From: Flavobacterium quisquiliarum
GTDB taxonomy: Bacteria; Bacteroidota; Bacteroidia; Flavobacteriales; Flavobacteriaceae
Length of the DNA stretch: 64,000 nucleotides
Assembly (NCBI RefSeq): GCF_019308285.1
Contig: NZ_WWEM01000020.1
Location: 1-64,000 of the forward strand
Direction of reading: 5' to 3'
The position numbers and the translations under genes are program-made. The notes beneath the pieces are model-generated. The model had not been told where the DNA came from. It searched no databases and saw only the letters and a list, made by a program, of their open reading frames with translations. Below are positions 25,552 to 34,408 of this stretch, piece by piece (within the stretch, counting starts at the first letter, position 1; each line of letters starts with the position of its first letter).

Positions 25552-26592
25552 TTAAATTGAATTTCTATCAATAAAATTAAAAGGTACTTTTATTTGCCCT
25601 TTCTCTTTATTCAAAATCATTCGAGCAGCTGTTTCTCCCATAATATTAAAATCGGTTGACATTACTGTAATACCTAATAATTCTTTTAGAGGGGTATCAT
25701 TATAAGAGATAACGCCGATTTCTTTTCCTAGAATAAACTCTTCATCACGAATTTGTTTCATTAAATTCACTAAGTCAGATTCTTCAATAGTGATAAATAA
25801 GTCTCCTTTTTTCAGAATCATATCGTCATAAACCTCGCTTAAAATCTCAAAGTTGATTTCGTGTTCAACACAAAATTTTCTGAATCCGTGCAATATTCTT
25901 CTCGGATAAGGATAGACAGCTTTGTCAGGATAAACTAAAATCAATTTCTTGTATTTGGTTATTTTAGAAAGTCCTTCTTTTAATGCATTGTAAATGTCAT
26001 TTTCAAAGTCTTGATAGATTTTAATAACATCATCTCCGGTTCCTAATTTGATATTATCTAAAACAACTAATTTTTCCTGTGGAATTTTTTTAATAGCATT
26101 AACCACTTCATCAGTAAAACTTAAGTGTTTTAATTCGTCTGTTTTAAAGTGAGTTGTAATTACATAATAATCGTACGCACCTTCAAATTTGTCTAAAATA
26201 TTAAGAAACAAGGTTTCGTCACAATGGTAAATTTGTAAGTCAACATGTGCATTAGCTCCCAAAGTATTGATAAAAGAGCTGTAGGTTTTCATTTTATAAG
26301 AACTCAGTTTATTTGTCAAAAACAAAATATTTACTTTAGATTCTAGTTTAGTTCTTGTAATATAATAGCCCTTTCCTCTAATAGAAGAAATAATTTTTCT
26401 TTCCTTTAAAATATTATACGCCTTTTCCACAGTATCACGAGACATATAAAATTCTTCGCTAAAACTGTTGATAGAAGGAATTTTTTGATTGATTTTTAAA
26501 TTTCCGTTGGCGATGTTCTGAAGAATAGAGTCTACAATTTGCTTATACTTTGGAACTCGTGAATCTTCGTCTATTTTAATAAGTTTAATCAT
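25552..26592 (-). CDS. GntR-family regulator with sugar-binding domain, probable rhamnose-operon regulator
   Basis: A 346-residue regulator. Residues 5-70 are a GntR winged helix (VPKYKQIVDSILQNIANGNL, SRDTVEKAYNILKERKII). The remainder is a periplasmic-binding-protein-like domain rather than the usual FadR or UTRA domain; this LacI-like effector half is common in Bacteroidota sugar regulators. The frame extends back to a TTG at 26622, but the ATG at 26592 (MIKLIKIDEDSRV) is the natural start. It is divergent from rhaT and the rest of the rhamnose genes, so L-rhamnose or a phosphorylated derivative is the likely effector, by context only. Confidence 0.85.
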   Translation of the reverse strand: MIKLIKIDEDSRVPKYKQIVDSILQNIANGNLKINQKIPSINSFSEEFYMSRDTVEKAYNILKERKIISSIRGKGYYITRTKLESKVNILFLTNKLSSYKMKTYSSFINTLGANAHVDLQIYHCDETLFLNILDKFEGAYDYYVITTHFKTDELKHLSFTDEVVNAIKKIPQEKLVVLDNIKLGTGDDVIKIYQDFENDIYNALKEGLSKITKYKKLILVYPDKAVYPYPRRILHGFRKFCVEHEINFEILSEVYDDMILKKGDLFITIEESDLVNLMKQIRDEEFILGKEIGVISYNDTPLKELLGITVMSTDFNIMGETAARMILNKEKGQIKVPFNFIDRNSI

Positions 26593-26958
26593 GGTATCTG
26601 GGAAACTTGTCTCGTATTTCAACGGAACGATTTTTTAATTATAACTTTTATTAGAAAAACTCTTTAAGAATGTTTTTTTATAAAAAAAGAGATTTTCAAC
26701 TTGGCTTGTAATACTTTTTTTATATTTATTGAAATTTCCTCAAAATGCGGATTCAATAATTACGAAATCGATTGCTAAAGTAGCCATTTTAAATTTATTT
26801 CCCCAATAATTACGGACTGTTATTTCTAATTACCTTCACTTTTTAACAAAAAAACGAAAAAGCATAAAGGATAGTACAGGACAGTTTTGTTTTTTACATT
26901 CTATTATTTTACAAAACCAAATTACTAACAAACCTAACCTTTAAACCAAAAACACTAT
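26593..26958. promoter_or_regulatory. Divergent control region of the rhamnose operon
   Basis: No gene. CAATAATTACG occurs twice, at 26754-26764 and 26804-26814, exactly 50 bases apart, and once more outside at 40718-40728. The second copy extends to CAATAATTACGGA, shared with 40718-40730. Nearer rhaT, ATAGTACAGGACAGTTTTG (about 26872) contains a repeated ACAG and a box resembling TANNTTTG except for its first base. These are candidate operator and promoter elements; no exact promoter was found. Confidence 0.35.
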
Positions 26959-28008
26959 ATGGAATCATTATTAGGAATCATTTTTCATTCTATCGGGGGA
27001 TTTTCTTCTGGTAGTTTTTATATGCCTTTTAAGAAAGTAAAAGACTGGGCTTGGGAAAGCTATTGGCTGGTAGGAGGATTTTTCTCTTGGCTGATTGTTC
27101 CACCATTGGCTGCTTACTTAACGATTCCAAATTTTACCGAAATTATCGCAACAGCTTCTCCATCAATAAAATACTTTACTTTTTTAATGGGATTGATTTG
27201 GGGAATTGGTGGTTTAACTTATGGTTTAGGCGTTCGCTATCTAGGAATGTCTTTAGGAAACTCAATTACATTAGGATTTTGTTCTGCATTTGGAGCTTTA
27301 GTTCCTTCTATATATTATGATATAGTTCCAACGGAAGGTAAAATTTCCTTTACTCATATGATTTCTAATCCTGGCGGACAGCTGGTTTTATTTGGAGTTG
27401 TGGTGTATTTGGTTGGAATTGCGATTTCTGGAAAAGCAGGAATGCTGAAAGAAAAGGATTTTGCAACCGGTCATGAAGATAAGGATAAAGACTTCAATTT
27501 AGTAAAAGGTTTAACTGTAGCCGTAATTTCAGGAATTTTAAGTTCTTTTTTTAATTATGGAATTGAAGCAGGAAAATCAATGGCAGAACATGCTGTCGTA
27601 AATGGTGCAAATCCGTTGTTCCAAAACAATGTGACTTATGTTGTTTTATTATGGGGCGGACTTACAACCAACTTTATTTGGTGTCTTTATTTAAATTTTA
27701 AAAATAAAACAATTAAAAACTATACAGATAAATCTACTCCAATAACTAAAAACGTAATGTATTCTGCTCTTGCTGGAACAATGTGGTTTTTACAGTTTTT
27801 CTTTTACGGAATGGGAGAGAGCAAACTTGGAAATGGTGCCAGTTCGTGGATTCTGCACATGGCAACCATTATTTTAACAGCAAATTTTTGGGGTTTTTAT
27901 TTGAAAGAATGGAAAGGAGTTTCTAAAAAAACAATAAGAACTTTTTTCTGGGGGATCGGGCTTATTATGCTGGCGATCGTTTTGGTAGGAATTGGTAACT
28001 CATTATAA
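26959..28008 (+). CDS. rhaT: L-rhamnose/proton symporter
   Basis: A 349-residue inner-membrane protein with about ten hydrophobic segments. The start MESLLGIIFHSIGGFSSGSFYMPFKKVKDWAWESYW is characteristic of the RhaT family, as are the glycine-rich segments WGIGGLTYGLGVRYLG and SLGNSITLGFCSAFG. It imports L-rhamnose with protons from the periplasm, where the pectin enzymes release it. It is the first gene of the rhamnose operon; the fused aldolase/dehydrogenase starts 26 bases after its stop. Confidence 0.93.
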   Translation: MESLLGIIFHSIGGFSSGSFYMPFKKVKDWAWESYWLVGGFFSWLIVPPLAAYLTIPNFTEIIATASPSIKYFTFLMGLIWGIGGLTYGLGVRYLGMSLGNSITLGFCSAFGALVPSIYYDIVPTEGKISFTHMISNPGGQLVLFGVVVYLVGIAISGKAGMLKEKDFATGHEDKDKDFNLVKGLTVAVISGILSSFFNYGIEAGKSMAEHAVVNGANPLFQNNVTYVVLLWGGLTTNFIWCLYLNFKNKTIKNYTDKSTPITKNVMYSALAGTMWFLQFFFYGMGESKLGNGASSWILHMATIILTANFWGFYLKEWKGVSKKTIRTFFWGIGLIMLAIVLVGIGNSL

Positions 28009-28034
28009 ATAATACAAGAAAATAATATAAGTAT

Positions 28035-30176
28035 ATGTCGAATACAAAAACAATTAATACAAATTTTAAGCATGTAAGCTACCTTTGGGATGATGCTAAA
28101 GCCGCAGCACTAGCGGGGGATGAAGTAGCGCTTTTTATTTATCGTTCTAACTTGTTAGGAGCTGATTTAAGACTAACTAATTATGGAGGAGGAAATACTT
28201 CTGTAAAAATTACAGATAAAGATCCTTTAACAGGAACATCTTCTGAAGTAATGTGGATTAAAGGTTCTGGTGGTGATATTGGAACTTTGACAAAATCTGG
28301 TTGTGCAGCTTTGTATTTAGACAGACTTCGTAATCTTGAAAATGTTTACAGAGGAATTGAATTCGAAGATGAGATGGTAGAATTATTCAACCACTGTATT
28401 TTTGATTTGGCTTCTAAAGCACCTTCTATCGATACACCTTTACACGGTTTTCTTCCGTTCAAACATATTGATCACTTACATCCAGATGCGGCAATTGCAA
28501 TCGCTGCGGCTAAAGATGGAAAAAAGATTACAGAAGAATTATTTAACGGAGAAATTGGCTGGGTTGGCTGGCAGCGTCCAGGTTTTGACCTTGGTCTTCA
28601 GTTAAGAGCTTGTTTAGAAGAAGCAGCTAAAAACGGAAAACAATTACGTGGTATTATGTTAGGTTCTCACGGTTTATTTACTTGGGGAGATACTGCATAC
28701 GAAAGTTATATTAATACGCTGGAAGTAATCGAAAAATGTGCTGAATACTTAGAAAGCAACTATGGTAAAAAGCGTCCTGTTTTTGGAGGTCAGAAAATTG
28801 AAAGTCTTCCTGAAGCAGATCGTAAATTAAAAGCAGCAAAAGTAGCTCCAATATTAAGAGGTTTCTGTTCGTCAGAGCGTCAAATGATTGGTCATTATAC
28901 AGACGATGCAAGAGTTTTAGAATTCATCAACTCTAATGATTTGTCTAAATTAGCTCCACTAGGAACTTCTTGTCCAGATCACTTTTTGAGAACTAAAATC
29001 AGTCCTTTGGTTTTAGAATTAGATCCAAACGAAGATTTATCTAATGTTGATGCGGTCAAAGCAAAATTAACTCCTGCTTTTGAGGCTTACCGTGCCATGT
29101 ACAAGGACTATTACAATGCTTGTAAAAAATCAAATTCGCCAGCAATGCGTGACCCAAATCCAGTTGTAATTTTATATCCTGGAGTTGGTATGTTTACTTT
29201 TGCTAAAGATAAAACAATGGCGCGTTTAGCATCTGAATATTATATCAATGCTGTAAACGTTATGAAAGGTGCTGAAGCAGTGTCAGAATACACTTCATTG
29301 CCACATCAAGAGGCTTTTGATATTGAATATTGGTTGTTGGAAGAAGCTAAATTACAGCGTATGCCAAAGCCAAAAGCATTATCTGGAAGAGTAGCTTTGA
29401 TTACAGGATCAGCGGGAGGAATTGGTAAAGCTATTGCTAAAAAATTCGCTCAAGAAGGTGCTTGCGTTGTAATTAATGATATTAATGAAGAGCGTTTAGA
29501 AGGTGCAACTGCTGAGTTTATCAAATCATTTGGAAAAGATGCGGTTTCTAGTACTTTATTGAATGTTACTGACGAAGTAAGTACAGAAAAAGCATTAGAT
29601 GAAGCTTCTTTAGCTTTTGGTGGTGTTGACATTGTAGTGAACAATGCTGGAATTAGTATTTCAAAATCTATTGCAGAACATACTTTAGAAGAGTGGGATA
29701 GATTATATGATATCTTGGTAAAAGGACAATTTATTGTTTCTAAAGCAGGAATCGAAGTAATGCGTAAACAAGGTTTTGGAGGAGATATCGTAAATATCGT
29801 TTCTAAAAATGCTGTTGTTGCAGGCCCAAATAACCCAGGTTATGGTTCGGCTAAAGCTGCGCAGGCGCACTTAACACGTTTAATGGCGGCAGAACTTGGA
29901 GCTGATAAAATTCGTGTCAATACAGTAAATCCCGATGCTGTAATTTCAGATTCAAATATTTGGTCTGGAGGATGGGCTGAAGGTCGTGCAAAAGCATACG
30001 GAATCACAGTGGAAGAACTTCCGGCTTACTATGCAAAACGTACGTTATTAAATGAAATCATATTGCCTGATGATATTGCCAATGCTTGTTTTGCTTTTGT
30101 TGGAGGTTTACTTGGTAAATCTACAGGAAATGCCTTAAACGTAGACGGCGGCGTAGCAATGGGCTTTTATAGATAA
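28035..30176 (+). CDS. Bifunctional rhamnulose-1-phosphate aldolase / L-lactaldehyde dehydrogenase
   Basis: A 713-residue fusion. Residues about 20-430 form a class II aldolase of the rhamnulose-1-phosphate type, with metal-binding histidines in FKHIDHLHPD (His144, His147, His149) and a further histidine in LGSHGLFTWG (212). Residues about 448-713 form a short-chain dehydrogenase with TGSAGGIG (457-464), NNAG near 537, and YGSAK with the Tyr-x3-Lys pair near 599. It splits rhamnulose-1-phosphate into dihydroxyacetone phosphate and L-lactaldehyde and then probably oxidises lactaldehyde to lactate. This fusion (called RhaEW in comparative studies) replaces separate RhaD and AldA. The lutABC operon downstream would use the lactate. 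Confidence 0.9.
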   Translation: MSNTKTINTNFKHVSYLWDDAKAAALAGDEVALFIYRSNLLGADLRLTNYGGGNTSVKITDKDPLTGTSSEVMWIKGSGGDIGTLTKSGCAALYLDRLRNLENVYRGIEFEDEMVELFNHCIFDLASKAPSIDTPLHGFLPFKHIDHLHPDAAIAIAAAKDGKKITEELFNGEIGWVGWQRPGFDLGLQLRACLEEAAKNGKQLRGIMLGSHGLFTWGDTAYESYINTLEVIEKCAEYLESNYGKKRPVFGGQKIESLPEADRKLKAAKVAPILRGFCSSERQMIGHYTDDARVLEFINSNDLSKLAPLGTSCPDHFLRTKISPLVLELDPNEDLSNVDAVKAKLTPAFEAYRAMYKDYYNACKKSNSPAMRDPNPVVILYPGVGMFTFAKDKTMARLASEYYINAVNVMKGAEAVSEYTSLPHQEAFDIEYWLLEEAKLQRMPKPKALSGRVALITGSAGGIGKAIAKKFAQEGACVVINDINEERLEGATAEFIKSFGKDAVSSTLLNVTDEVSTEKALDEASLAFGGVDIVVNNAGISISKSIAEHTLEEWDRLYDILVKGQFIVSKAGIEVMRKQGFGGDIVNIVSKNAVVAGPNNPGYGSAKAAQAHLTRLMAAELGADKIRVNTVNPDAVISDSNIWSGGWAEGRAKAYGITVEELPAYYAKRTLLNEIILPDDIANACFAFVGGLLGKSTGNALNVDGGVAMGFYR

Positions 30177-30230
30177 AGATTGTTTAGGTTTTTTATATAA
30201 GTTTGTTTAAGCAAAAGTGGTTTTTTGTGG

Positions 30231-30266
30231 TCTAACGTTCGAATCTTTCGGACGTTAGATTTTTTT
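30231..30266 (+). terminator. Rho-independent terminator after the aldolase fusion
   Basis: TCTAACGT and ACGTTAGA form an 8-pair stem around a loop that can pair further (CGA/TCG), followed by a T-run of seven. Confidence 0.7.
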
Positions 30267-30393
30267 AGCATATAACATTGCGCTTTAACAACGAAAACTT
30301 AACAAAAAAGTGAAGTAAAACGGGAGTTTAACTGCTATAAAATTTTTAAGTTGAAAAATATTAAACACATAAAGATATGGAACACAGATAAAA

Positions 30394-30494
30394 CGGATTC
30401 GCTATCGCGAAAACGCTGATCTGCATAGATTTTTTAAATTTCATTACAATAAAAAAATCCGGTTTTTTTCCGTGTCTTCGCGATAGCGAATCCG
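30394..30494. repeat. Extragenic element with perfect 17-base inverted ends
   Basis: CGGATTCGCTATCGCGA (30394-30410) is the exact reverse complement of 30478-30494. Parts of the inner sequence are also paired imperfectly (GATTTTT/AAAAATC). It has no reading frame and resembles a miniature palindromic repeat. The GCTATCG core recalls the GATAGCTATCG centre of the elements at 34247 and 48978. Confidence 0.7.
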
Positions 30495-30590
30495 TGTCAT
30501 CCGCGTCAAAAATCTAAGCATTGCGTGTTAAAAATATAATAAGCCTATAAAAATTTATATATTGTAAACTCTATAAAAAGATAAATAACT

Positions 30591-31865
30591 ATGTTAATCT
30601 CATCAAACCATATTGATTCTCATAATGAGGATTTATTAAAAAAACATCAAAATAAATTAGTTTTTACAGCTTCAGAAATAAATGAAACAGAAGCTATTAT
30701 TCAAAAATTAATCGATTTTCAAATTGCAATTCCATCTTGGGCTTTAGGAACTGGAGGGACAAGATTTGGACGTTTTGCAGGAGGAGGAGAACCTCGTTCT
30801 TTAGAAGAAAAAATTGAAGACGTTGGATTGCTTCATAAATTGAACAATGCATCAGGTGCCATTTCACTTCACATTCCTTGGGATATTCCAACGAATTATG
30901 GTGCAATTAAAACATTAGCTGGTCAGCATGGTTTGAAGTTTGATGCAATGAATTCAAATACATTTCAAGATCAGGCTAGTTCTGAGCATACTTATAAATA
31001 CGGTTCTTTACAAAACGTAAACAAAGCAGTTCGCAAACAGGCAATTGCTCACAATATTGAAGTAATTAAACATGGAATAGAATTAGGATCTGAGTCTTTA
31101 ACAATTTGGTTAGCTGATGGTTCTAATTTTCCAGGACAATTAAATTTTAGAAAAGCTTATCAAAATACATTAGAAAGTTTAGAAGAAATCTATGATGCAT
31201 TGCCTTCAAATTGGAAATTATTTTTAGAATACAAATGTGCTGAACCTAACTTTTATTCTACTACAGTAGCAGATTGGGGACAGTCTTATTCATACGTTCA
31301 AAAATTAGGAGACAAAGCGAAAACACTTGTTGATTTAGGTCATCATTTGCCAAATGCAAACATCGAACAAATTGTTTCTATTTTATTGATGGATAATAAA
31401 TTAGGTGGATTTCACTTTAACGATTCTAAATATGGAGATGATGATTTAACTGCAGGTGCGTTAAAGCCATACCAGTTATTCTTAATTTTTAATGAATTAG
31501 TAGAAGGAATGGATGCAAGAGGAATGAATCACGCCAAAGATTTAGGCTGGATGATTGATGCTTCTCATAATATTAAAGATCCATTAGAAGATTTATTACA
31601 ATCTGTTGAAGCGATTATGATTGCTTATGCACAAGCACTTTCTGTTGACAGAAAAGCATTGGAAAAAGCGCAAGAAGAAAATGATGTGGTAAAAGCACAG
31701 GAAATCCTTCAAAATGCTTTCCGTACAGATGTTCGCGCATTAGTGTCAGAAGCTCGTCTTCGTTCTGGAGCAGCATTAGATCCAGTGGCATTATATCGTT
31801 CACTTCAAGTAAGACAAAATCTTATCGAAGAAAGAGGTTTAAAAACAATGGCAACGGGATTATAA
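30591..31865 (+). CDS. rhaI: L-rhamnose isomerase (RhaI type)
   Basis: Converts L-rhamnose to L-rhamnulose. The 424-residue TIM-barrel protein belongs to the RhaI-type isomerases (Pseudomonas stutzeri-like), not the E. coli RhaA family. Signature stretches are PSWALGTGGTRFGRF near residue 43, the metal-site segments FLEYKCAEPNFY near 211 and LVDLGHHLPNAN near 245, and GGFHFNDSKYGDDDL near 271, which carries the metal-binding His and Asp. It lies between the aldolase fusion and an FGGY kinase. An extragenic repeat and terminator separate it from the upstream operon part, so it may have its own promoter. Confidence 0.88.
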   Translation: MLISSNHIDSHNEDLLKKHQNKLVFTASEINETEAIIQKLIDFQIAIPSWALGTGGTRFGRFAGGGEPRSLEEKIEDVGLLHKLNNASGAISLHIPWDIPTNYGAIKTLAGQHGLKFDAMNSNTFQDQASSEHTYKYGSLQNVNKAVRKQAIAHNIEVIKHGIELGSESLTIWLADGSNFPGQLNFRKAYQNTLESLEEIYDALPSNWKLFLEYKCAEPNFYSTTVADWGQSYSYVQKLGDKAKTLVDLGHHLPNANIEQIVSILLMDNKLGGFHFNDSKYGDDDLTAGALKPYQLFLIFNELVEGMDARGMNHAKDLGWMIDASHNIKDPLEDLLQSVEAIMIAYAQALSVDRKALEKAQEENDVVKAQEILQNAFRTDVRALVSEARLRSGAALDPVALYRSLQVRQNLIEERGLKTMATGL

Positions 31866-31891
31866 TCTGAATTTTTAAGTTATTGGTTATT

Positions 31892-32020
31892 AGTTATGAG
31901 TTAAGTAGATTAACTATTGTTGCTTGTGTTGTTTATTTAATGTAAAAAACAATATGAGTAAGCACAATAATATTGAACTTTTCACATGACCAATAACCCC
32001 ATAACTCATAACTCATAACT
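31892..32020. repeat. Short inverted repeats in the rhaI-kinase spacer
   Basis: AGTTATGAGTTA at 31892-31903 is the reverse complement of two overlapping copies, at 32002-32013 and 32009-32020. CCAATAACC near 31990 also pairs with GGTTATTGG-like sequence near 31884. There is no gene. The stem would lie in the leader of the kinase gene. Confidence 0.5.
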
Positions 32021-32027
32021 AAATAAA

Positions 32028-33389
32028 ATGAATGTAGTTGCGATTTTTGATATTGGTAAAACAAACAAAAAGGTTTTTTTATTTAATGAAAATTATAAAA
32101 TTGTCTGGGAAAAATCAGTTAATCTGGAGGAAACAAAAGACGAAGACGGATTTCCCTGCGAAGATATAGACGTTCTTCAAAAATGGATTTTAGATCGATT
32201 AGAAGAAATAAAAAAGCTGAGTGATTATGTTTTAAAAGCCATCAATTTCAGCACTTACGGAGCCAGTTTTGTTTATATAGACGAAAAAGGAAAAGTTTTA
32301 ACTCCTCTGTATAATTATCTGAAAGATTATCCAGAGGAATTAAAATCTGATTTTTATAAAAAATATAAGGGAGAAGAAAAGTTTGCTGTAAAAACAGCTT
32401 CTCCAGTTTTAGGCAGTCTGAATTCTGGAATGCAGATTTACAGGTTAAAAGAAGAAAAACCTGAATTATTTCAGAAAGTAAAATACTGTCTGCATTTGCC
32501 ACAGTTTTTGAGTTTTCTTTTAACCAATGAAGCTTACGCAGATATTACAAGCATCGGCTGTCATACCAATTTGTGGAATTTCAAAAAAATGAAATATCAT
32601 AAATGGTTAAAAACTGAAGAAATTGAGGCTAAATTACCTCCAATTTATTACGGTAAAGATGTTATAAGAACAAAAGAAGGATTATCTATTGGAACAGGAC
32701 TTCACGACAGTTCTTCAGCAATAATTCCGTACACCATAAACTTTACAGAACCTTTCGTTTTATTATCAACTGGAACTTGGAGTATTTCTCTAAATCCTTT
32801 TAATACTAAGCCATTGACTTTTGAAGAATTGCAGCACGATTGTTTGTGTTATATGCAATACACAAATAAGCCCGTTAAAGCGGCACGTTTATTTGCCGGA
32901 AACGAACATGAAGTGCAAACCAAAAGATTGGCGGAACATTTTAATCTACCTGTGGATACTTATAAGGAGGTTTATTTTGACAAAAAAATAACAGCCAATT
33001 TACGTTCACTGAACTATCAGATTTTCTATCCAAAGAAATATGATTTTGATATTTTAAAAGAGTGTCCTTTTCAAAAGAGAGATTTATCACAGTTTAAAGA
33101 TTATGAAACTGCGTATCATCAATTGATGCTGGATTTAGTGGAACAGCAATATTTTTCTACCAATTTGGTAATCCAGAACAGTCCTGTAAAAAAGATTTTT
33201 GTAGATGGCGGATTCAGCAAGAATTCAATTTATATGAATTTATTGGCAGAGGCTTTTCCAGATGTGGAAGTTTATGCAGCTTCAATGGCACAGGCGAGTG
33301 CTTTGGGCGCGGCATTGGCAATTCATGAAAACTGGAATCCAAAACCAATTCAGAACGATTTAATTGACTTGAAATTCTATAAACATTAG
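32028..33389 (+). CDS. FGGY-family carbohydrate kinase, probable rhamnulokinase
   Basis: A 453-residue cytoplasmic sugar kinase of the FGGY/actin-ATPase fold. The N-terminal phosphate loop is AIFDIGKTNKK (residues 5-15). The central FSTYGASFV and the ATP-domain motifs STGTWSISLNPF near 247 and FVDGGFSKN near 392 are in place. By position, between rhamnose isomerase and the lactate genes, it should phosphorylate L-rhamnulose to the aldolase substrate. It differs in detail from E. coli RhaB, so the substrate is inferred from context; another ketose kinase role is possible but less likely. Confidence 0.78.
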   Translation: MNVVAIFDIGKTNKKVFLFNENYKIVWEKSVNLEETKDEDGFPCEDIDVLQKWILDRLEEIKKLSDYVLKAINFSTYGASFVYIDEKGKVLTPLYNYLKDYPEELKSDFYKKYKGEEKFAVKTASPVLGSLNSGMQIYRLKEEKPELFQKVKYCLHLPQFLSFLLTNEAYADITSIGCHTNLWNFKKMKYHKWLKTEEIEAKLPPIYYGKDVIRTKEGLSIGTGLHDSSSAIIPYTINFTEPFVLLSTGTWSISLNPFNTKPLTFEELQHDCLCYMQYTNKPVKAARLFAGNEHEVQTKRLAEHFNLPVDTYKEVYFDKKITANLRSLNYQIFYPKKYDFDILKECPFQKRDLSQFKDYETAYHQLMLDLVEQQYFSTNLVIQNSPVKKIFVDGGFSKNSIYMNLLAEAFPDVEVYAASMAQASALGAALAIHENWNPKPIQNDLIDLKFYKH

Positions 33390-33484
33390 GTAAAAACGGT
33401 CTGTATGTTGTAAATTTGCTGAAAAACGTATTTTTTACATTTTTACTTTATACGCCTAATGAACAACACACTAAATACTACAAT

Positions 33485-34225
33485 ATGAAAATTGGACTTT
33501 TTATACCTTGTTATGTCGACCAATTTTACCCAAAAGTAGGAATTGCAACCTACGAATTACTTCAAAAATTAGGCTGTGACGTGCATTTTCCAATGGGGCA
33601 AACCTGCTGTGGACAGCCAATGGCAAATAGTGGTTATGCACATTTAACAAAAGGATGCGACGCTAATTTTATTGCCAATTTTTCTGGATTTGATTATATT
33701 GTTTGTCCTTCTGGAAGCTGTGTTTTGCATGTGAAAGATCACTTACACGATGAAAAACAAGAAGAAAAAGCGACAGCAATACGAAATACGGTTTACGAAC
33801 TTACAGAATTCATTACAGACGTTTTGAAAATTGACCATATTGATGGAAGATTTCCGTTTAAAGTTGGAATGCACGTAAGTTGTCACGGTCAGCGTGGGTT
33901 GAAGCTTTCGCAGATGTCTGAATTAAATGCACCTTTTTTCTCTAAACCAGAACAGTTATTACATAGTATAAAAGATCTTGATTTAGTTGCGTTAACCAGA
34001 AAAGACGAATGCTGTGGTTTTGGGGGAACTTTCTGTGTGACTGAAGAAGCGGTTTCTGTAAAAATGGGGCAAGATCGTATTAAAGATCATGAAAGTCATG
34101 ATGTGGATTATATTACAGGTGGAGATATGTCTTGCTTGATGCATTTGGACGGAATTCTAAAAAGACAAAAAAGCAGGATCAAAACCATTCACATTGCAGA
34201 AATATTAAATTCACTCGAAAACTAA
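33485..34225 (+). CDS. lutA: Lactate oxidation iron-sulfur subunit A (LutA/LldE)
   Basis: Part of the LutABC complex that oxidises L-lactate to pyruvate. The frame runs back to a TTG at 33416, but the ATG at 33485 gives the normal LutA start MKIGLFIPCYVDQFYP and a 246-residue protein. Two CCG domains are present: CCGQP at 41-45 and CCGFGGTFC at 176-184; these cysteines bind non-standard iron-sulfur clusters in the heterodisulfide-reductase-type family. It follows the kinase by about 95 bases. An inverted-repeat element separates it from lutB. The lactate would come from the lactaldehyde dehydrogenase of the rhamnose pathway. Confidence 0.92.
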   Translation: MKIGLFIPCYVDQFYPKVGIATYELLQKLGCDVHFPMGQTCCGQPMANSGYAHLTKGCDANFIANFSGFDYIVCPSGSCVLHVKDHLHDEKQEEKATAIRNTVYELTEFITDVLKIDHIDGRFPFKVGMHVSCHGQRGLKLSQMSELNAPFFSKPEQLLHSIKDLDLVALTRKDECCGFGGTFCVTEEAVSVKMGQDRIKDHESHDVDYITGGDMSCLMHLDGILKRQKSRIKTIHIAEILNSLEN

Positions 34226-34246
34226 GAACGGATGTTGAGTATAAAG

Positions 34247-34357
34247 TTTAACCGCAAAGTTCGCAATCCCGATAGCTATTGGGAACGCAAGGTTCGCAAA
34301 GTTAATTTTAATCTTTGCGAACTTTGCGCTTTTTCCTTTGCGAACTTTGCGGTTAAA
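34247..34357. repeat. Extragenic inverted-repeat element inside the lut operon
   Basis: TTTAACCGCAAAGTTCGCA (34247-34265) is the exact reverse complement of 34339-34357 (19 bases). Inside are further GTTCGCAAAG / CTTTGCGAAC pairs and the palindromic CCCGATAGCTATTGGG. The same family occurs at 48978-49084 and in part at 15770. If lutA and lutB are cotranscribed the mRNA would contain a long stem between them. Confidence 0.8.
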
Positions 34358-34408
34358 TAAAGCATACCAATGATAAACATTTCAAAATTGACTTTTAAAT
34401 AGTAGAAA

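Larger units (their letters stand above)
30177..30590. other. Intergenic region between the aldolase fusion and rhaI
   Basis: Contains a terminator-like hairpin at 30231-30266 and an inverted-repeat element at 30394-30494, then about 95 AT-rich bases before rhaI. No coding frame. The spacer splits the rhamnose genes into two transcription units or a leaky operon. Confidence 0.5.
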
